Assembly: GCA_963843605.1 (NCBI GenBank) | Contig: CAWJLA010000001.1 | Span: 1,116,001-1,180,000 of the forward strand | DNA from: FEN-1297 sp963843605 | GTDB taxonomy: Bacteria > Bacteroidota > Ignavibacteria > Ignavibacteriales > Ignavibacteriaceae | DNA length: 64,000 nucleotides | Direction of reading: 5' to 3' | Program-made: the position numbers and the translations under genes | Notes under the pieces: model-generated | Databases searched by the model: none | Seen by the model: only the letters and a program-made list of their open reading frames with translations | Told to the model about the DNA's origin: nothing | Shown: positions 18,766 to 27,368 of the stretch, piece by piece | How the letters are laid out: every line of letters begins with the position of its first letter | Position numbering within the stretch: the first letter of the stretch is position 1

Positions 18766-19244
18766 TTCACTACCTCCTTTTTCATCTCTTCGGCGGCGGA
18801 TTGTATGGCATTTACTATCCGGTTATGCGCGCCGCACCTGCATAGGTTATCTTCCATTCCATTAATAATATCGGAATATGACGGATCGGGGTTTTTGTGT
18901 AAAAAAGAATACGCGGTTAATATCATACCGGGAGTACAATAACCGCATTGAAGCGCGTCGTGTTCAATAAATGATTTTTGTAAAGGATGAAGTTTGCCGT
19001 TATCATCAAGTCCTTCTATCGTGATAACATCTTTTCCTTTAATTTCCTTTACCGGAGTCTGGCACGATCTCACGGCTTCTTCGTTTACCAGGACGGTACA
19101 AGCGCCGCATATACTTTCACCGCATCCGTATTTTGTACCGGTTAATTTCAAATCGGTGCGCAAAACCCACAATAGCATACGGTTCGAATCAACCGATATT
19201 TTAACCGGCTTGCCGTTTAATTTAAATTGGATTTCTTCAATCAT
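18762..19244 (-). CDS. (2Fe-2S)-binding subunit of the molybdenum hydroxylase (IorA/CoxS-like)
   Basis: Small electron-transfer subunit of the hydroxylase encoded next to it. It has the two-cluster arrangement of the family: a plant-ferredoxin-type N-terminal cluster (CGESICGACTVLVN plus a later Cys) and a C-terminal helical cluster (QCGYCTPGMI ... NLCRCGAHNRIV). At 160 residues it has the usual length and no signal peptide, consistent with hitchhiker export by the Tat signal on the large subunit. The stop overlaps the start of the large-subunit gene by four bases (ATGA), so translation is coupled. Two subunits without a flavin subunit suggests an IorAB-type enzyme acting on aldehydes or N-heterocycles; the real substrate is not deducible. 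Confidence 0.92.
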   Translation of the reverse strand: MIEEIQFKLNGKPVKISVDSNRMLLWVLRTDLKLTGTKYGCGESICGACTVLVNEEAVRSCQTPVKEIKGKDVITIEGLDDNGKLHPLQKSFIEHDALQCGYCTPGMILTAYSFLHKNPDPSYSDIINGMEDNLCRCGAHNRIVNAIQSAAEEMKKEVVK

Positions 19245-19376
19245 AAAGGCAGCGTCCTCCTTTCCTAAGCATAGATATTTTCAATTACCCGGAAGCTTTA
19301 AGGAAGCTTCCCCCGTAGTTTTCCCGCTGGTTGCTATAATTTATAAACAATATTTATCAACCGCTACTTATTATTT

Positions 19377-19537
19377 TTAATCTTACTCAAGTTGACCGCT
19401 TCCTTTTATAAACTTAAAAAATGGTTTGAAATAAGAATTTATTTATCCTTTACCCGCGGCTTAAGCCGCGGGTAAAGGATAAAAGAAGCAGTTTTTCTCA
19501 CAATAATTATTTAAGCGGTCAACTTAAGTAAGATTAA
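19377..19537. mobile_element. 161-bp MITE-like element with terminal inverted repeats and a 42-bp perfect palindrome
   Basis: The ends match as inverted repeats over 25 bases with a single mismatch (left 19377-19401, reading TTAATCTTAC...GACCGCTT; right 19513-19537). Inside lies a perfect 42-base palindrome at 19442-19483, centred on TTAA and built of TTTATCCTTTACCC, GCGGC and their complement. There is no coding frame. The layout suggests a non-autonomous transposable element or a REP-type hairpin. No transposase with matching ends is visible in this window and I see no clear target-site duplication. Confidence 0.55.
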
Positions 19538-19596
19538 ATAAATTATGGAAGAAATATACGATGCCGGGATTTCGGTGCGTAATTAAAAATTATTCC

Positions 19597-19670
19597 CCTT
19601 TGCGTCTTTGCGGTAATTTGTTGCACATTGTAAGTGAAGAATAAATACTTGCCGCAAAAGCACAAAAATT
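19597..19670. repeat. Imperfect inverted repeat of the CGCAAAGACGCAAAG type
   Basis: CTTTGCGTCTTTGCGG is followed about 45 bases later by CCGCAAAAGCACAAAA, an imperfect inverted copy. The CGCAAAGACGCAAAG motif recurs in intergenic DNA of many unrelated bacteria. It lies just before the stop of msrB and might act as a weak stem at its mRNA 3' end. Confidence 0.35.
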
Positions 19671-19685
19671 TTTCGCGGATAATAC

Positions 19686-20237
19686 TTATTTAGAATTACC
19701 GCTGCTGTCCGGTACAAAATCGAGAACGATTGAATTCATGCAATATCTTTTATGAGAAGGCGGCGGACCGTCGTCGAAAATATGCCCGAGATGAGCGCCG
19801 CATCTTCCGCACAATACTTCCGTTCTGTTCATGCCGTAGGAAGTATCGGTCTTATAAATTACGCTGTTCGGTCTGATTGTTTCAAAAAAACTCGGCCATC
19901 CGCAAGAGCTTGCAAACCATGCTGTTGATCTGAACAGCGCGTTTCCGCAGGCGGCGCAATAATAAGTTCCGTTTCCGGTATGGTCCCAGTACTTTCCGGT
20001 AAAAGCTCTTTCGGTTTCTTTCTGCCGCGCAACAAGATAAACACTATCGGGCAAAATTTCTTTCCATACCGAGTCGGGTAAATTTAATGCTGTCGTATCG
20101 GTGCGCGAATAGTAAGGATTTTTCTTATGCTGTGATTCCGTCATATTCTTTTCAGCTCCTTTCTTTTTATCCGATTTTCCCGAACATCCGGCAAATGAAA
20201 TCGAAGCAAATAATAAAATTAAGAAAAATATTTTCAT
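19686..20237 (-). CDS. msrB: Lipoprotein peptide-methionine (R)-S-oxide reductase
   Basis: Reduces methionine-R-sulfoxide in proteins. Here it carries a lipoprotein signal (SISFAGC, lipidated Cys at residue 18), so it works in the cell envelope rather than the cytoplasm. Family landmarks are all present: two CxxC zinc sites (YYCAACGNALF and LCGRCGAHLGH), the WFASSCGWPSF segment and the catalytic cysteine in HKRYCMNS. The linker of about 40 polar residues after the lipobox holds the domain off the membrane. No MsrA is adjacent. The electron donor for an envelope MsrB is not visible here. The next gene upstream is 183 bases away, so it is probably transcribed alone. Confidence 0.95.
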   Translation of the reverse strand: MKIFFLILLFASISFAGCSGKSDKKKGAEKNMTESQHKKNPYYSRTDTTALNLPDSVWKEILPDSVYLVARQKETERAFTGKYWDHTGNGTYYCAACGNALFRSTAWFASSCGWPSFFETIRPNSVIYKTDTSYGMNRTEVLCGRCGAHLGHIFDDGPPPSHKRYCMNSIVLDFVPDSSGNSK

Positions 20238-20294
20238 TTAATTATAAAGTATAAAAGTTAAAGTTTTTGGTTACTCTGCTCTCATGGTTCGATC

Positions 20295-20313
20295 CTGCCT
20301 GCTCGGCAGGCAG
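20295..20313. repeat. Intergenic GCCTGC/GCAGGC palindrome, copy 1
   Basis: CTGCCT and AGGCAG flank a seven-base loop between msrB and the oxidoreductase gene. Related CCTGCC/GGCAGG palindromes occur at about 31492-31525 and 43813-43832, always between genes, suggesting a dispersed short repeat. Confidence 0.45.
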
Positions 20314-20420
20314 AGTCGAGTGACGACCTGACAAAAATAATAGTATCTCGATAAAAAATAGTTTAACGGTGCCTGATAATTTTTATCAAGGTTTTGACGT
20401 CCAAATAAAAAATATGCAAA

Positions 20421-21419
20421 CTAACATTCAACCCAATTATTTATTTTTGCGCTTTGTACTACCGCGTCAATTGCCTTCAGATCATTAATCGCGTCAATAA
20501 GAGGAGTAGGCACTTCGGTATTTTCCAATACTGCTTTTGCGAAAGCGTCGCCCTGCAAAGTATACTGGTCGACAGGATCAAAGATAAATTCTTCCTGATT
20601 ATCCTTTGTAAACAGGGTAATTTTTGAAGGCAGATCCGGCGGAGCATTAACGGGAATCTCTACTTCAATACGTCCGGCAGTTCCTAGAATATTTGCCCGT
20701 TGGTAAGGCATTAATTGAGTTGAACATGAAAAAGAAGACGTAAGTCCGGATGAAAAATCCATTAATCCCGATGTTAAACGATCAGTTTTCATTTCAGGAT
20801 CAAATTCCATTGTACTTACAATACGAACAGGTTCTTTCTCAAATATAAACCGCGGAAAAGAAATGCAGTAGCATCCGATGTCCATTAACCCTCCTCCGCC
20901 TACATCGGTTTTATTCCTAATATTTGACGGATCGGCATTATAATACGAAAAGAATGAATGAACATTTTTTACTTCTCCGATTCTTCCCTCCTTTATAAGC
21001 GACTTTGCCTTCTGCCACTGAGGATGAAACCGGTACATAAACGCTTCCATCACTTTTAATTCGGGATATTTCTCCGTTGTTTTTAATAGCTTCTCGGCTT
21101 CATTTGCATTTAAACCAACCGGTTTTTCACACAATACATGTTTCCCTGTTTCCATAGCTTTTATTGTCCAAGGTACGTGCATGTTATTCGGCAGAGGATT
21201 GTATATTGCATCAATGTCCGGATCCTTTAGCAATTCTTCGTACGAACCGTATGCTTTCGGTATGTTTAATTTCTGAGCTGTTTTTTTTGCTTTTTCAATC
21301 TTACGCGATGATATTGCTGTTATTTCGCACAATTTTCCTTTCTGCATTGCCGGGATTACCTTCGTAACACCTATTTTAGCCGTGCTTAATATTCCCCAGC
21401 GGATTTTCTTTTCTGCCAT
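20421..21419 (-). CDS. Gfo/Idh/MocA-family sugar oxidoreductase
   Basis: NAD(P)-dependent oxidoreductase probably acting on a sugar, inositol or glycoside. An N-terminal Rossmann fold (IRWGILSTAKIGVTKVIPAM), a LPNNMHVPWTIKAMETGKHV segment, then the family signature CEKPVGLNANEAEKL with its catalytic lysine precede a C-terminal alpha/beta domain containing GGGGLMDIGCYCIS. At 332 residues it is full length, with no signal peptide. It resembles the trans-dihydrodiol dehydrogenase/glucose-fructose-oxidoreductase branch. The AraC regulator starts further upstream on the same strand, so this gene is probably part of the same carbohydrate locus. The substrate cannot be named. Confidence 0.88.
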   Translation of the reverse strand: MAEKKIRWGILSTAKIGVTKVIPAMQKGKLCEITAISSRKIEKAKKTAQKLNIPKAYGSYEELLKDPDIDAIYNPLPNNMHVPWTIKAMETGKHVLCEKPVGLNANEAEKLLKTTEKYPELKVMEAFMYRFHPQWQKAKSLIKEGRIGEVKNVHSFFSYYNADPSNIRNKTDVGGGGLMDIGCYCISFPRFIFEKEPVRIVSTMEFDPEMKTDRLTSGLMDFSSGLTSSFSCSTQLMPYQRANILGTAGRIEVEIPVNAPPDLPSKITLFTKDNQEEFIFDPVDQYTLQGDAFAKAVLENTEVPTPLIDAINDLKAIDAVVQSAKINNWVEC

Positions 21420-21497
21420 TATAACCTCAATGTTTTATTGGTTTAATAAATTGTTCAATAAAAATAAAAATTTATTTGATTATTATTGTTTCTCAAA

Positions 21498-22385
21498 TCA
21501 ACCTTTTTGTTTTTGTCTATAATAAACCGGAGACATACTCATTATTTTATGAAAAACCCGGGAGAAATAATAAGGATCATCATAACCTAATTTAACCGCA
21601 ATTTCTTTGATGCGCATATCGGTAAAATCGAGGTACTGACAGGCACGCTGAATTTTTAAAATAGTAAAATATTCCAAAGGTGCGTAACCCGTTCTGTTCT
21701 TGATAAGGTTTGAAAAATGAGAAATAGAGAAACCGAATTCTTCGGATAATTCTTTTAATTTATAATTTTTAGAAAGATTATTTTTTAGAAGGTCTATAAC
21801 TTTATCAATAAAATTATGTTCTTTATCATATAAAAAGTTTTTAAAGTGGTTAATAAATAGAAACGAACTCAAAAAATGCCAAAGACACATAGATGAATAT
21901 TGCAGGTTGTCCATACTATATCCCTTATCAAGAGTTTGATAAATCTCTTCAAAAAGCTGAATCCGTTCGTCGATTGCATCTGTTTTAACGGGAAATATTT
22001 GATTTATTCCGGACAGTTTTTCCGATATATGAATAGACAGGGAGCCTTTAAAATGTAACCAGTAAATACTCCATGGCTCGGTATTATCAGCACCATAGGA
22101 ATGCGGCGTACCGGAAGGAATAAGAAAAAAATTTTCCGGTAAAACATCATACTTCCTATTATTAAGTTTAAACCAGCCTTTGCCCCCGGCACAAAAAATT
22201 AATATATGCTGTTTACATCCGTGCTGCCTTTCTCTATAATGGTATTGCGCTGTCGGATAGTATCCGATATCCGTAATATGAATCGGTGCGGTTATCGGAT
22301 TTTTTTCTAGCATGCGAATAACCGAATGCGGCAGCACTATAGCCTTCTGCCCTTTAAAACCTTCCTTCTTTTTGACAACTGCCAC
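21498..22385 (-). CDS. AraC-family transcriptional regulator with cupin sensor domain
   Basis: Transcription factor with an N-terminal cupin-like sugar-binding domain (HGCKQHILIFCAGGKGWFKLN ... FFLIPSGTPHSYGADN, residues about 50-110) and a C-terminal AraC HTH pair (KELSEEFGFSISHFSNLIKNRTGYAPLEYF, then MRIKEIAVKLGYDDPYYFSRVFHKIMSMSPVYYR). It is divergent from the sugar transporter, with a palindrome in the gap, and upstream of the oxidoreductase on its own strand. It is the natural candidate regulator of the carbohydrate genes around it, responding to the imported sugar or glycoside. The start used leaves 133 bases to the transporter start. Confidence 0.92.
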   Translation of the reverse strand: MAVVKKKEGFKGQKAIVLPHSVIRMLEKNPITAPIHITDIGYYPTAQYHYRERQHGCKQHILIFCAGGKGWFKLNNRKYDVLPENFFLIPSGTPHSYGADNTEPWSIYWLHFKGSLSIHISEKLSGINQIFPVKTDAIDERIQLFEEIYQTLDKGYSMDNLQYSSMCLWHFLSSFLFINHFKNFLYDKEHNFIDKVIDLLKNNLSKNYKLKELSEEFGFSISHFSNLIKNRTGYAPLEYFTILKIQRACQYLDFTDMRIKEIAVKLGYDDPYYFSRVFHKIMSMSPVYYRQKQKG

Positions 22386-22401
22386 TTAATTATCTGCTTT
22401 C

Positions 22402-22435
22402 TCATTTACCCCGGGGTTAATCCCGGGGTAAATGA
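22402..22435. promoter_or_regulatory. 34-bp palindrome between divergent AraC and transporter genes
   Basis: TCATTTACCCCGGG and its inverted copy CCCGGGGTAAATGA flank a TTAA centre, with one mismatch. It shares the TTTACCC...TTAA...GGGTAAA framework of the palindrome at 19442-19483. The position between divergent genes could make it an operator, but the shared framework points equally well to a dispersed repeat. Confidence 0.45.
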
Positions 22436-22517
22436 AAATAATAATATTGTCCATCATATTCCTAAGATAGTCTATTTATTTAACATTTTTAATAAAATAT
22501 TTTACATAAAAAATATT

Positions 22518-23954
22518 ATGATGCAAAAAGGATACAACAATAAATATTTAATATTGATCACCTTTGTTTCGGCAATGGGCGGATTGTTATTCGGATATGA
22601 TTGGGTGGTAATCGGAGGAGCCAAACCCTTCTATGAAGCATATTTCGGGATTACCGGAATACCGGCACTGCAGGGCTGGGCAATGAGCGCCGCTTTAATC
22701 GGTTGTTTGATCGGAGCGGCTATCTCGGGTGTTATAAGCGATAAATACGGAAGGAAATATTTATTAATTGCTTCGGCAGCACTTTTCTTCTTAACTTCAG
22801 TTGCTACCGGATTTTCCGATTCATTCAATTTATTTGTGTCGGCTCGTATTGTAGGAGGCGTAGCTATAGGTCTGGCTTCTAACCTTTCGCCTATGTACAT
22901 AGCGGAAGTTTCTCCGGCCGAAGTAAGGGGAAAATATGTTTCGATTAATCAACTGACAATTGTAGTCGGTATTTTAGCCGCTCAACTGGTTAACTGGTTT
23001 ATTGCAAAGCCGGTTCCTTTGAATGCTACGACAGCTGATATTTTATATTCATGGAACGGTCAAACCGGGTGGCGCTGGATGTTTTGGGCTTGTGCAATTC
23101 CGTCGGCATTATTCTTTTTATTTATGTGGTTTGTACCCGAAAGTCCGCGATGGTTGGCGAAGAAACCGGGAAATCGAAAAAAGGTTCAATCTATACTTAC
23201 TAGAATCGGCGGGGATGACTATGCAAGAAATCAAATAACCGATATCGAAAGAACCCTAAGTAATAAAGAAAGTAAGGTTAAATTTAGTGTCCTGCTTAAA
23301 CCCGGACTTCGTACCGTCGTTATTATCGGAATCACTATTGCTATCTTTCAACAGTGGTGCGGTATAAATGTAATCTTCAATTATGCGCAGGAAATTTTTT
23401 CTGCGGCGGGATACGGGGTTTCGGATATTCTTTTCAATATAGTCATTACCGGCAGTGTTAACTTAATATTTACTTTCGTAGGTATGTTCGCCGTGGACAA
23501 ATTCGGTCGGAGAGCACTTATGCTTGTAGGTGCCGGCGGACTGGCTGTAGTTTATGCAATTATAGGAAGTTTATATTATTTCCGTTTCCATGGTTTACCG
23601 CTTCTTATTCTGGTAGTTGCGGCAATTGCCTGTTATGCAATGTCTTTAGCTCCTGTAACATGGGTAATAATCTCCGAAATATTTCCCAACAGAATCCGCG
23701 GGATCGCAATGTCGGTTGCAACTTTTGCATTATGGGCGGCATGTTTCATCTTAACTTATACGTTCCCGATTATAAATGAAGCGCTAAAGTCTTTCGGTAC
23801 ATTTTGGTTATACGGCGTTATTTGCATTCTGGGCTTTATATTTATTTATAAAAGATTACCGGAAACAAAGGGGAAATCGCTCGAACAGATTGAAAGAGAA
23901 TTAACTTATTCAGAGCATGAACCGGATATAAATTTAGCGGAATCTGAAAATTGA
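22518..23954 (+). CDS. MFS sugar:H+ symporter (XylE/GalP-like)
   Basis: Inner-membrane sugar transporter of the major facilitator sugar-porter family. From the ATG at 22518 (MMQKGYNNKYL) it is 478 residues with 12 predicted helices and all family signatures: DKYGRKYLLIASA between helices 2 and 3, ARIVGGVAIGLASNLSPMYI and AEVSPAEVRGKYVSINQL, PESPRWLAKK before the central loop, QQWCGINVIFNYAQEIF in helix 7 (sugar binding), and PETKGKSLEQIE at the end. The longer frame upstream to 22326 runs through the palindrome and AraC start and is not credible. It imports the sugar released or processed by the downstream genes, probably a hexose or pentose; specificity is not readable. Confidence 0.93.
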   Translation: MMQKGYNNKYLILITFVSAMGGLLFGYDWVVIGGAKPFYEAYFGITGIPALQGWAMSAALIGCLIGAAISGVISDKYGRKYLLIASAALFFLTSVATGFSDSFNLFVSARIVGGVAIGLASNLSPMYIAEVSPAEVRGKYVSINQLTIVVGILAAQLVNWFIAKPVPLNATTADILYSWNGQTGWRWMFWACAIPSALFFLFMWFVPESPRWLAKKPGNRKKVQSILTRIGGDDYARNQITDIERTLSNKESKVKFSVLLKPGLRTVVIIGITIAIFQQWCGINVIFNYAQEIFSAAGYGVSDILFNIVITGSVNLIFTFVGMFAVDKFGRRALMLVGAGGLAVVYAIIGSLYYFRFHGLPLLILVVAAIACYAMSLAPVTWVIISEIFPNRIRGIAMSVATFALWAACFILTYTFPIINEALKSFGTFWLYGVICILGFIFIYKRLPETKGKSLEQIERELTYSEHEPDINLAESEN

Positions 23955-23995
23955 GATCATCGGAATATTTTAAAGAAAAAAAAGAAAAGTAAAAT

Positions 23996-26900
23996 ATGAA
24001 TTCGGATGTGAAAGTATGGGAGGAAGATGTAGTAATCCCAACATATGGAGTTGGTAAACCTGAAAAGAATCCAATCTTCCTCGAAAGAAGGGTTTATCAG
24101 GGAAGCAGCGGGGCGGTATATCCCTATCCTGTCATCGAAAAAATCTTTGATGAAAAGAAAGATAAAACATATCATGCATGCTTTCTGGAAAACAAGTATT
24201 TGAAAATAATGATCCTGCCGGAGCTCGGCGGACGGATTCAAATGGCGTTTGATAAAGTGAAGCAAAGACATTTTATTTATTACAACGAAGTTATAAAACC
24301 TGCACTGGTAGGATTAACCGGTCCGTGGATCTCGGGCGGAATAGAGTTTAACTGGCCGCAGCACCACCGCCCGAGTACATTTGAACCTCTGGATTATTGT
24401 GTTGAGGAGAATTCGGACGGCAGCAAGACTATTTGTTGTAACGAGATAGAAAGGATGAGCCGTACGAAAGGATTAATGGGATTTACATTATATCCGAAAA
24501 AAGCATACCTGGAAATAAGTGTAAAATTATTTAATCGGACCCCGTATCCCCAAACTTTTCTTTGGTGGGCCAATCCTGCAGTGCATGTTAACGATCATTA
24601 TCAATCAGTATTTCCTCCCGATGTTCATGCGGTATTCGATCACGGCAAGCGCGATGTTTCAACTTATCCGGTTGCTACCGGAAAATATTATAAAGTAGAT
24701 TACTCCGCCGGCGTTGATATATCAAGGTATAAAAATATTCCTGTTCCTACATCTTATATGGCCGACAGATCTAAATACGATTTTGTCGGCGGATATGAAC
24801 ATGATACTCACGGCGGCTTACTTCATATCGCGAATCATAATATTTCACCGGGCAAAAAACAATGGACGTGGGGAAACGGAGATTTCGGAAAAACATGGGA
24901 TAGGAACTTAACCGATAGTAACGGTCCCTACATCGAATTAATGTGCGGCGTTTTTACGGATAATCAACCGGATTTTTCATGGTTAATGCCTTATGAAGAG
25001 AAAAGCTTCAAACAATATTTTATGCCTTACCGGGACATAGGCGTTGTAAAGAACTCAACAAAAGAAGCAATGCTTAATCTTGAGATAAATAAAGACGAAG
25101 CAATAATTAAAGTATATACAACTTCAATTTATGAAAATGCAAAAGTAGAATTAAAGCATTACGGGAAAAATTTGCTGAGTGAAACTTTCGATTTTTCGCC
25201 CGAAGTATCTTTTAATAAATCAGTCGCTTTGAATAAAGGAATACAGAACGATGAATTATTAATTAAGGTGACCGATTCTAAAGGAAAAATTCTTGTTGCC
25301 TGGCAGCCGGAGAAAGACGACGGTAAAAAAATTCCAGAACCTGCAGCACCGGCAAAATTTCCGGATGAAATAGAAGAGATTGAACAATTATATTTAACAG
25401 GTCTTCATCTGGAGCAGTACCGTCATGCAACTTATGATCCTGCGGATTATTATAAGGAAGCCTTGAAACGGGATCCCGGGGATATCCGCTGCAATAATTC
25501 AATGGGACTGTGGCAAATGAGGCACGGTCGGTTTGAACAAGCCGAAAAATATTTTCGCAATGCCGTCTCAACAATTACAAAAAGAAATCCGAATCCGTAT
25601 GACGGAGAACCATATTACAATTTAGGCTGTTCGCTCAAGCTGCAAGGGAGGCTGGACGAAGCGTACGAGGCATTTTATAAAGCAGTTTGGAATGCCGCAT
25701 GGCAGGATGCCGCTTATTTCTCGCTTGCGCAAATTGCCGTTTATAAAAATGATTTTATTACGGCAATTGATTTGATTGAGCAGTCTTTAACTAGAAATCT
25801 GCACAATCAAAAGGCAATTCACCTTAAGGCGGTAATTCTTAGGAAACTTGGTAGAAGATCTGAAGCGATGGAATTAATTAAATCTTCGCTTGCCTATGAT
25901 AAATTCAGCATAGGATGTTCATTTGAAAAATATCTATTGCTGACCGGGGAATCCAAATATGAGGAAGCCGATGCAGTAATAAAAGAAATGAATAAACTAA
26001 TACGCGGTTGGGAACATAATTACATTGAATATGCTTTGGATTATTCGTCGGCCGGTTTATTTAATGAAGCTTCAAAATTACTTTCGGAAACGATAGTAAA
26101 TCTAAAAGTTATTTATCCGATGATTTATTATTTCCTGGGATATTTTGCCTCATGCTCGGGAAATAAAACGGATGCGGTTAAATATTATCAGAAGGCAGCC
26201 GAAATGAAACCGGACTATTGTTTCCCCAACCGTATTGAAGAAGTATTGGCTTTAAGGGACGCTATTATATTAAATATTAATGATAGTAAAGCCCCGTATT
26301 ATCTCGGCAATTTCTGGTATGCAAACCGTCAATATGATGAGGCTCTGGCAAGCTGGGAAAAATCCGCATCAAAGAATAATGAATTTCCGACTGTCCGGCG
26401 TAATCTTGCTCTGATATATTATAATAAATATAACCAAAAAGAAAAGGCGCTGGAAGCATTAGAACGTGCGTTCGGGCTGGATACTTCGGATGCCAGAATT
26501 CTAATGGAACTTGATCAACTTTATAAAAAGCTCGGAAAACCTGCTTCTGAAAGACTGGCTTTTCTTGAAAGATATTCGGCACTTGTTGAATCGCGCGACG
26601 ATTTATACCTTGAAAGAATAACACTATATAATCAGATTGGTAAATTTGAAGTCGCAAGGGACTTAATTTTAAGTCATAAATTCCATCCTTGGGAAGGCGG
26701 TGAAGGAAAGGTAACCGGCCAATATGTTATCAGTCAGATTGAACTAGGTAAAATTGCTCTTAGAGAAAACAGATTCGATGAAGCGCTTGCCCTATTTCTT
26801 GCTGCTAAAACTTATCCAGATAATTTAGGAGAAGGAAAACTATTCGGGACGAAAGAAAACGATATTGATTTCCATATCGGTTGTATTTATGAGGCTGAAG

Positions 26901-27319
26901 ACGATAATCAAAATGCGCAGCTCTATTTTGAGAAAGCATCTGCCGGCACTTCAGAACCTTCAAATGCATTCTTTTATAACGACCAGACTCCCGATAAAAT
27001 ATTTTATCAGGGATTGGCGTTATTAAAGCTGGGACAAAAAGAAAAAGCTCATGACTATTTCAATAAATTAATAAGTTACGGAAGCGGCCATTTATCTGAT
27101 AATATAAAGATGGATTATTTTGCAGTTTCATTACCGGATATGCTGATATGGGAAGAAGATCTTAACCGCCGCAATCAAATAAACTGTAATTACCTTATAG
27201 GACTTGGTTTCTTAGGATTCGGGAATAAAGAAAAAGCCCGGTTTTATTTACAAAATATACTTGAACTGGATATAAATCATCTCGGAGCTATCGTCCATCT
27301 GGCTATTACAAATGAATAA
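23996..27319 (+). CDS. DUF5107 domain protein with C-terminal TPR array
   Basis: A large cytoplasmic-looking protein of 1107 residues without signal peptide. Residues about 10-360 match the DUF5107 pattern (VVIPTYGVGKPEKNPIFLE, GSSGAVYPYPV, ISGGIEFNWPQHHRPSTFEP, WKWGNGDFGKTWDR-like string). This resembles aldose-epimerase/glycoside-binding beta-sandwiches and is regularly found in sugar-utilisation loci. From about residue 460 to the end there is an extended TPR superhelix (YNLGCSLKLQGRLDEAYEAF, YFLGYFASCSGNKTDAVKYY, GLGFLGFGNKEKARFYL and others). Biochemical function is unproven. Its place between the symporter and a glycosidase points to binding or converting an imported glycoside. Spacing to the transporter is 41 bases, so cotranscription is likely. 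Confidence 0.85.
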   Translation: MNSDVKVWEEDVVIPTYGVGKPEKNPIFLERRVYQGSSGAVYPYPVIEKIFDEKKDKTYHACFLENKYLKIMILPELGGRIQMAFDKVKQRHFIYYNEVIKPALVGLTGPWISGGIEFNWPQHHRPSTFEPLDYCVEENSDGSKTICCNEIERMSRTKGLMGFTLYPKKAYLEISVKLFNRTPYPQTFLWWANPAVHVNDHYQSVFPPDVHAVFDHGKRDVSTYPVATGKYYKVDYSAGVDISRYKNIPVPTSYMADRSKYDFVGGYEHDTHGGLLHIANHNISPGKKQWTWGNGDFGKTWDRNLTDSNGPYIELMCGVFTDNQPDFSWLMPYEEKSFKQYFMPYRDIGVVKNSTKEAMLNLEINKDEAIIKVYTTSIYENAKVELKHYGKNLLSETFDFSPEVSFNKSVALNKGIQNDELLIKVTDSKGKILVAWQPEKDDGKKIPEPAAPAKFPDEIEEIEQLYLTGLHLEQYRHATYDPADYYKEALKRDPGDIRCNNSMGLWQMRHGRFEQAEKYFRNAVSTITKRNPNPYDGEPYYNLGCSLKLQGRLDEAYEAFYKAVWNAAWQDAAYFSLAQIAVYKNDFITAIDLIEQSLTRNLHNQKAIHLKAVILRKLGRRSEAMELIKSSLAYDKFSIGCSFEKYLLLTGESKYEEADAVIKEMNKLIRGWEHNYIEYALDYSSAGLFNEASKLLSETIVNLKVIYPMIYYFLGYFASCSGNKTDAVKYYQKAAEMKPDYCFPNRIEEVLALRDAIILNINDSKAPYYLGNFWYANRQYDEALASWEKSASKNNEFPTVRRNLALIYYNKYNQKEKALEALERAFGLDTSDARILMELDQLYKKLGKPASERLAFLERYSALVESRDDLYLERITLYNQIGKFEVARDLILSHKFHPWEGGEGKVTGQYVISQIELGKIALRENRFDEALALFLAAKTYPDNLGEGKLFGTKENDIDFHIGCIYEAEDDNQNAQLYFEKASAGTSEPSNAFFYNDQTPDKIFYQGLALLKLGQKEKAHDYFNKLISYGSGHLSDNIKMDYFAVSLPDMLIWEEDLNRRNQINCNYLIGLGFLGFGNKEKARFYLQNILELDINHLGAIVHLAITNE

Positions 27320-27368
27320 CAAATATTTTATCAAAAATAAAAGTTAAATTTTCCAAAGGGTACTTATC

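Noticed and set aside
22326..22517. Upstream extension of the sugar symporter
   Set aside because: It runs through a palindrome and the divergent regulator start and has no MFS similarity.
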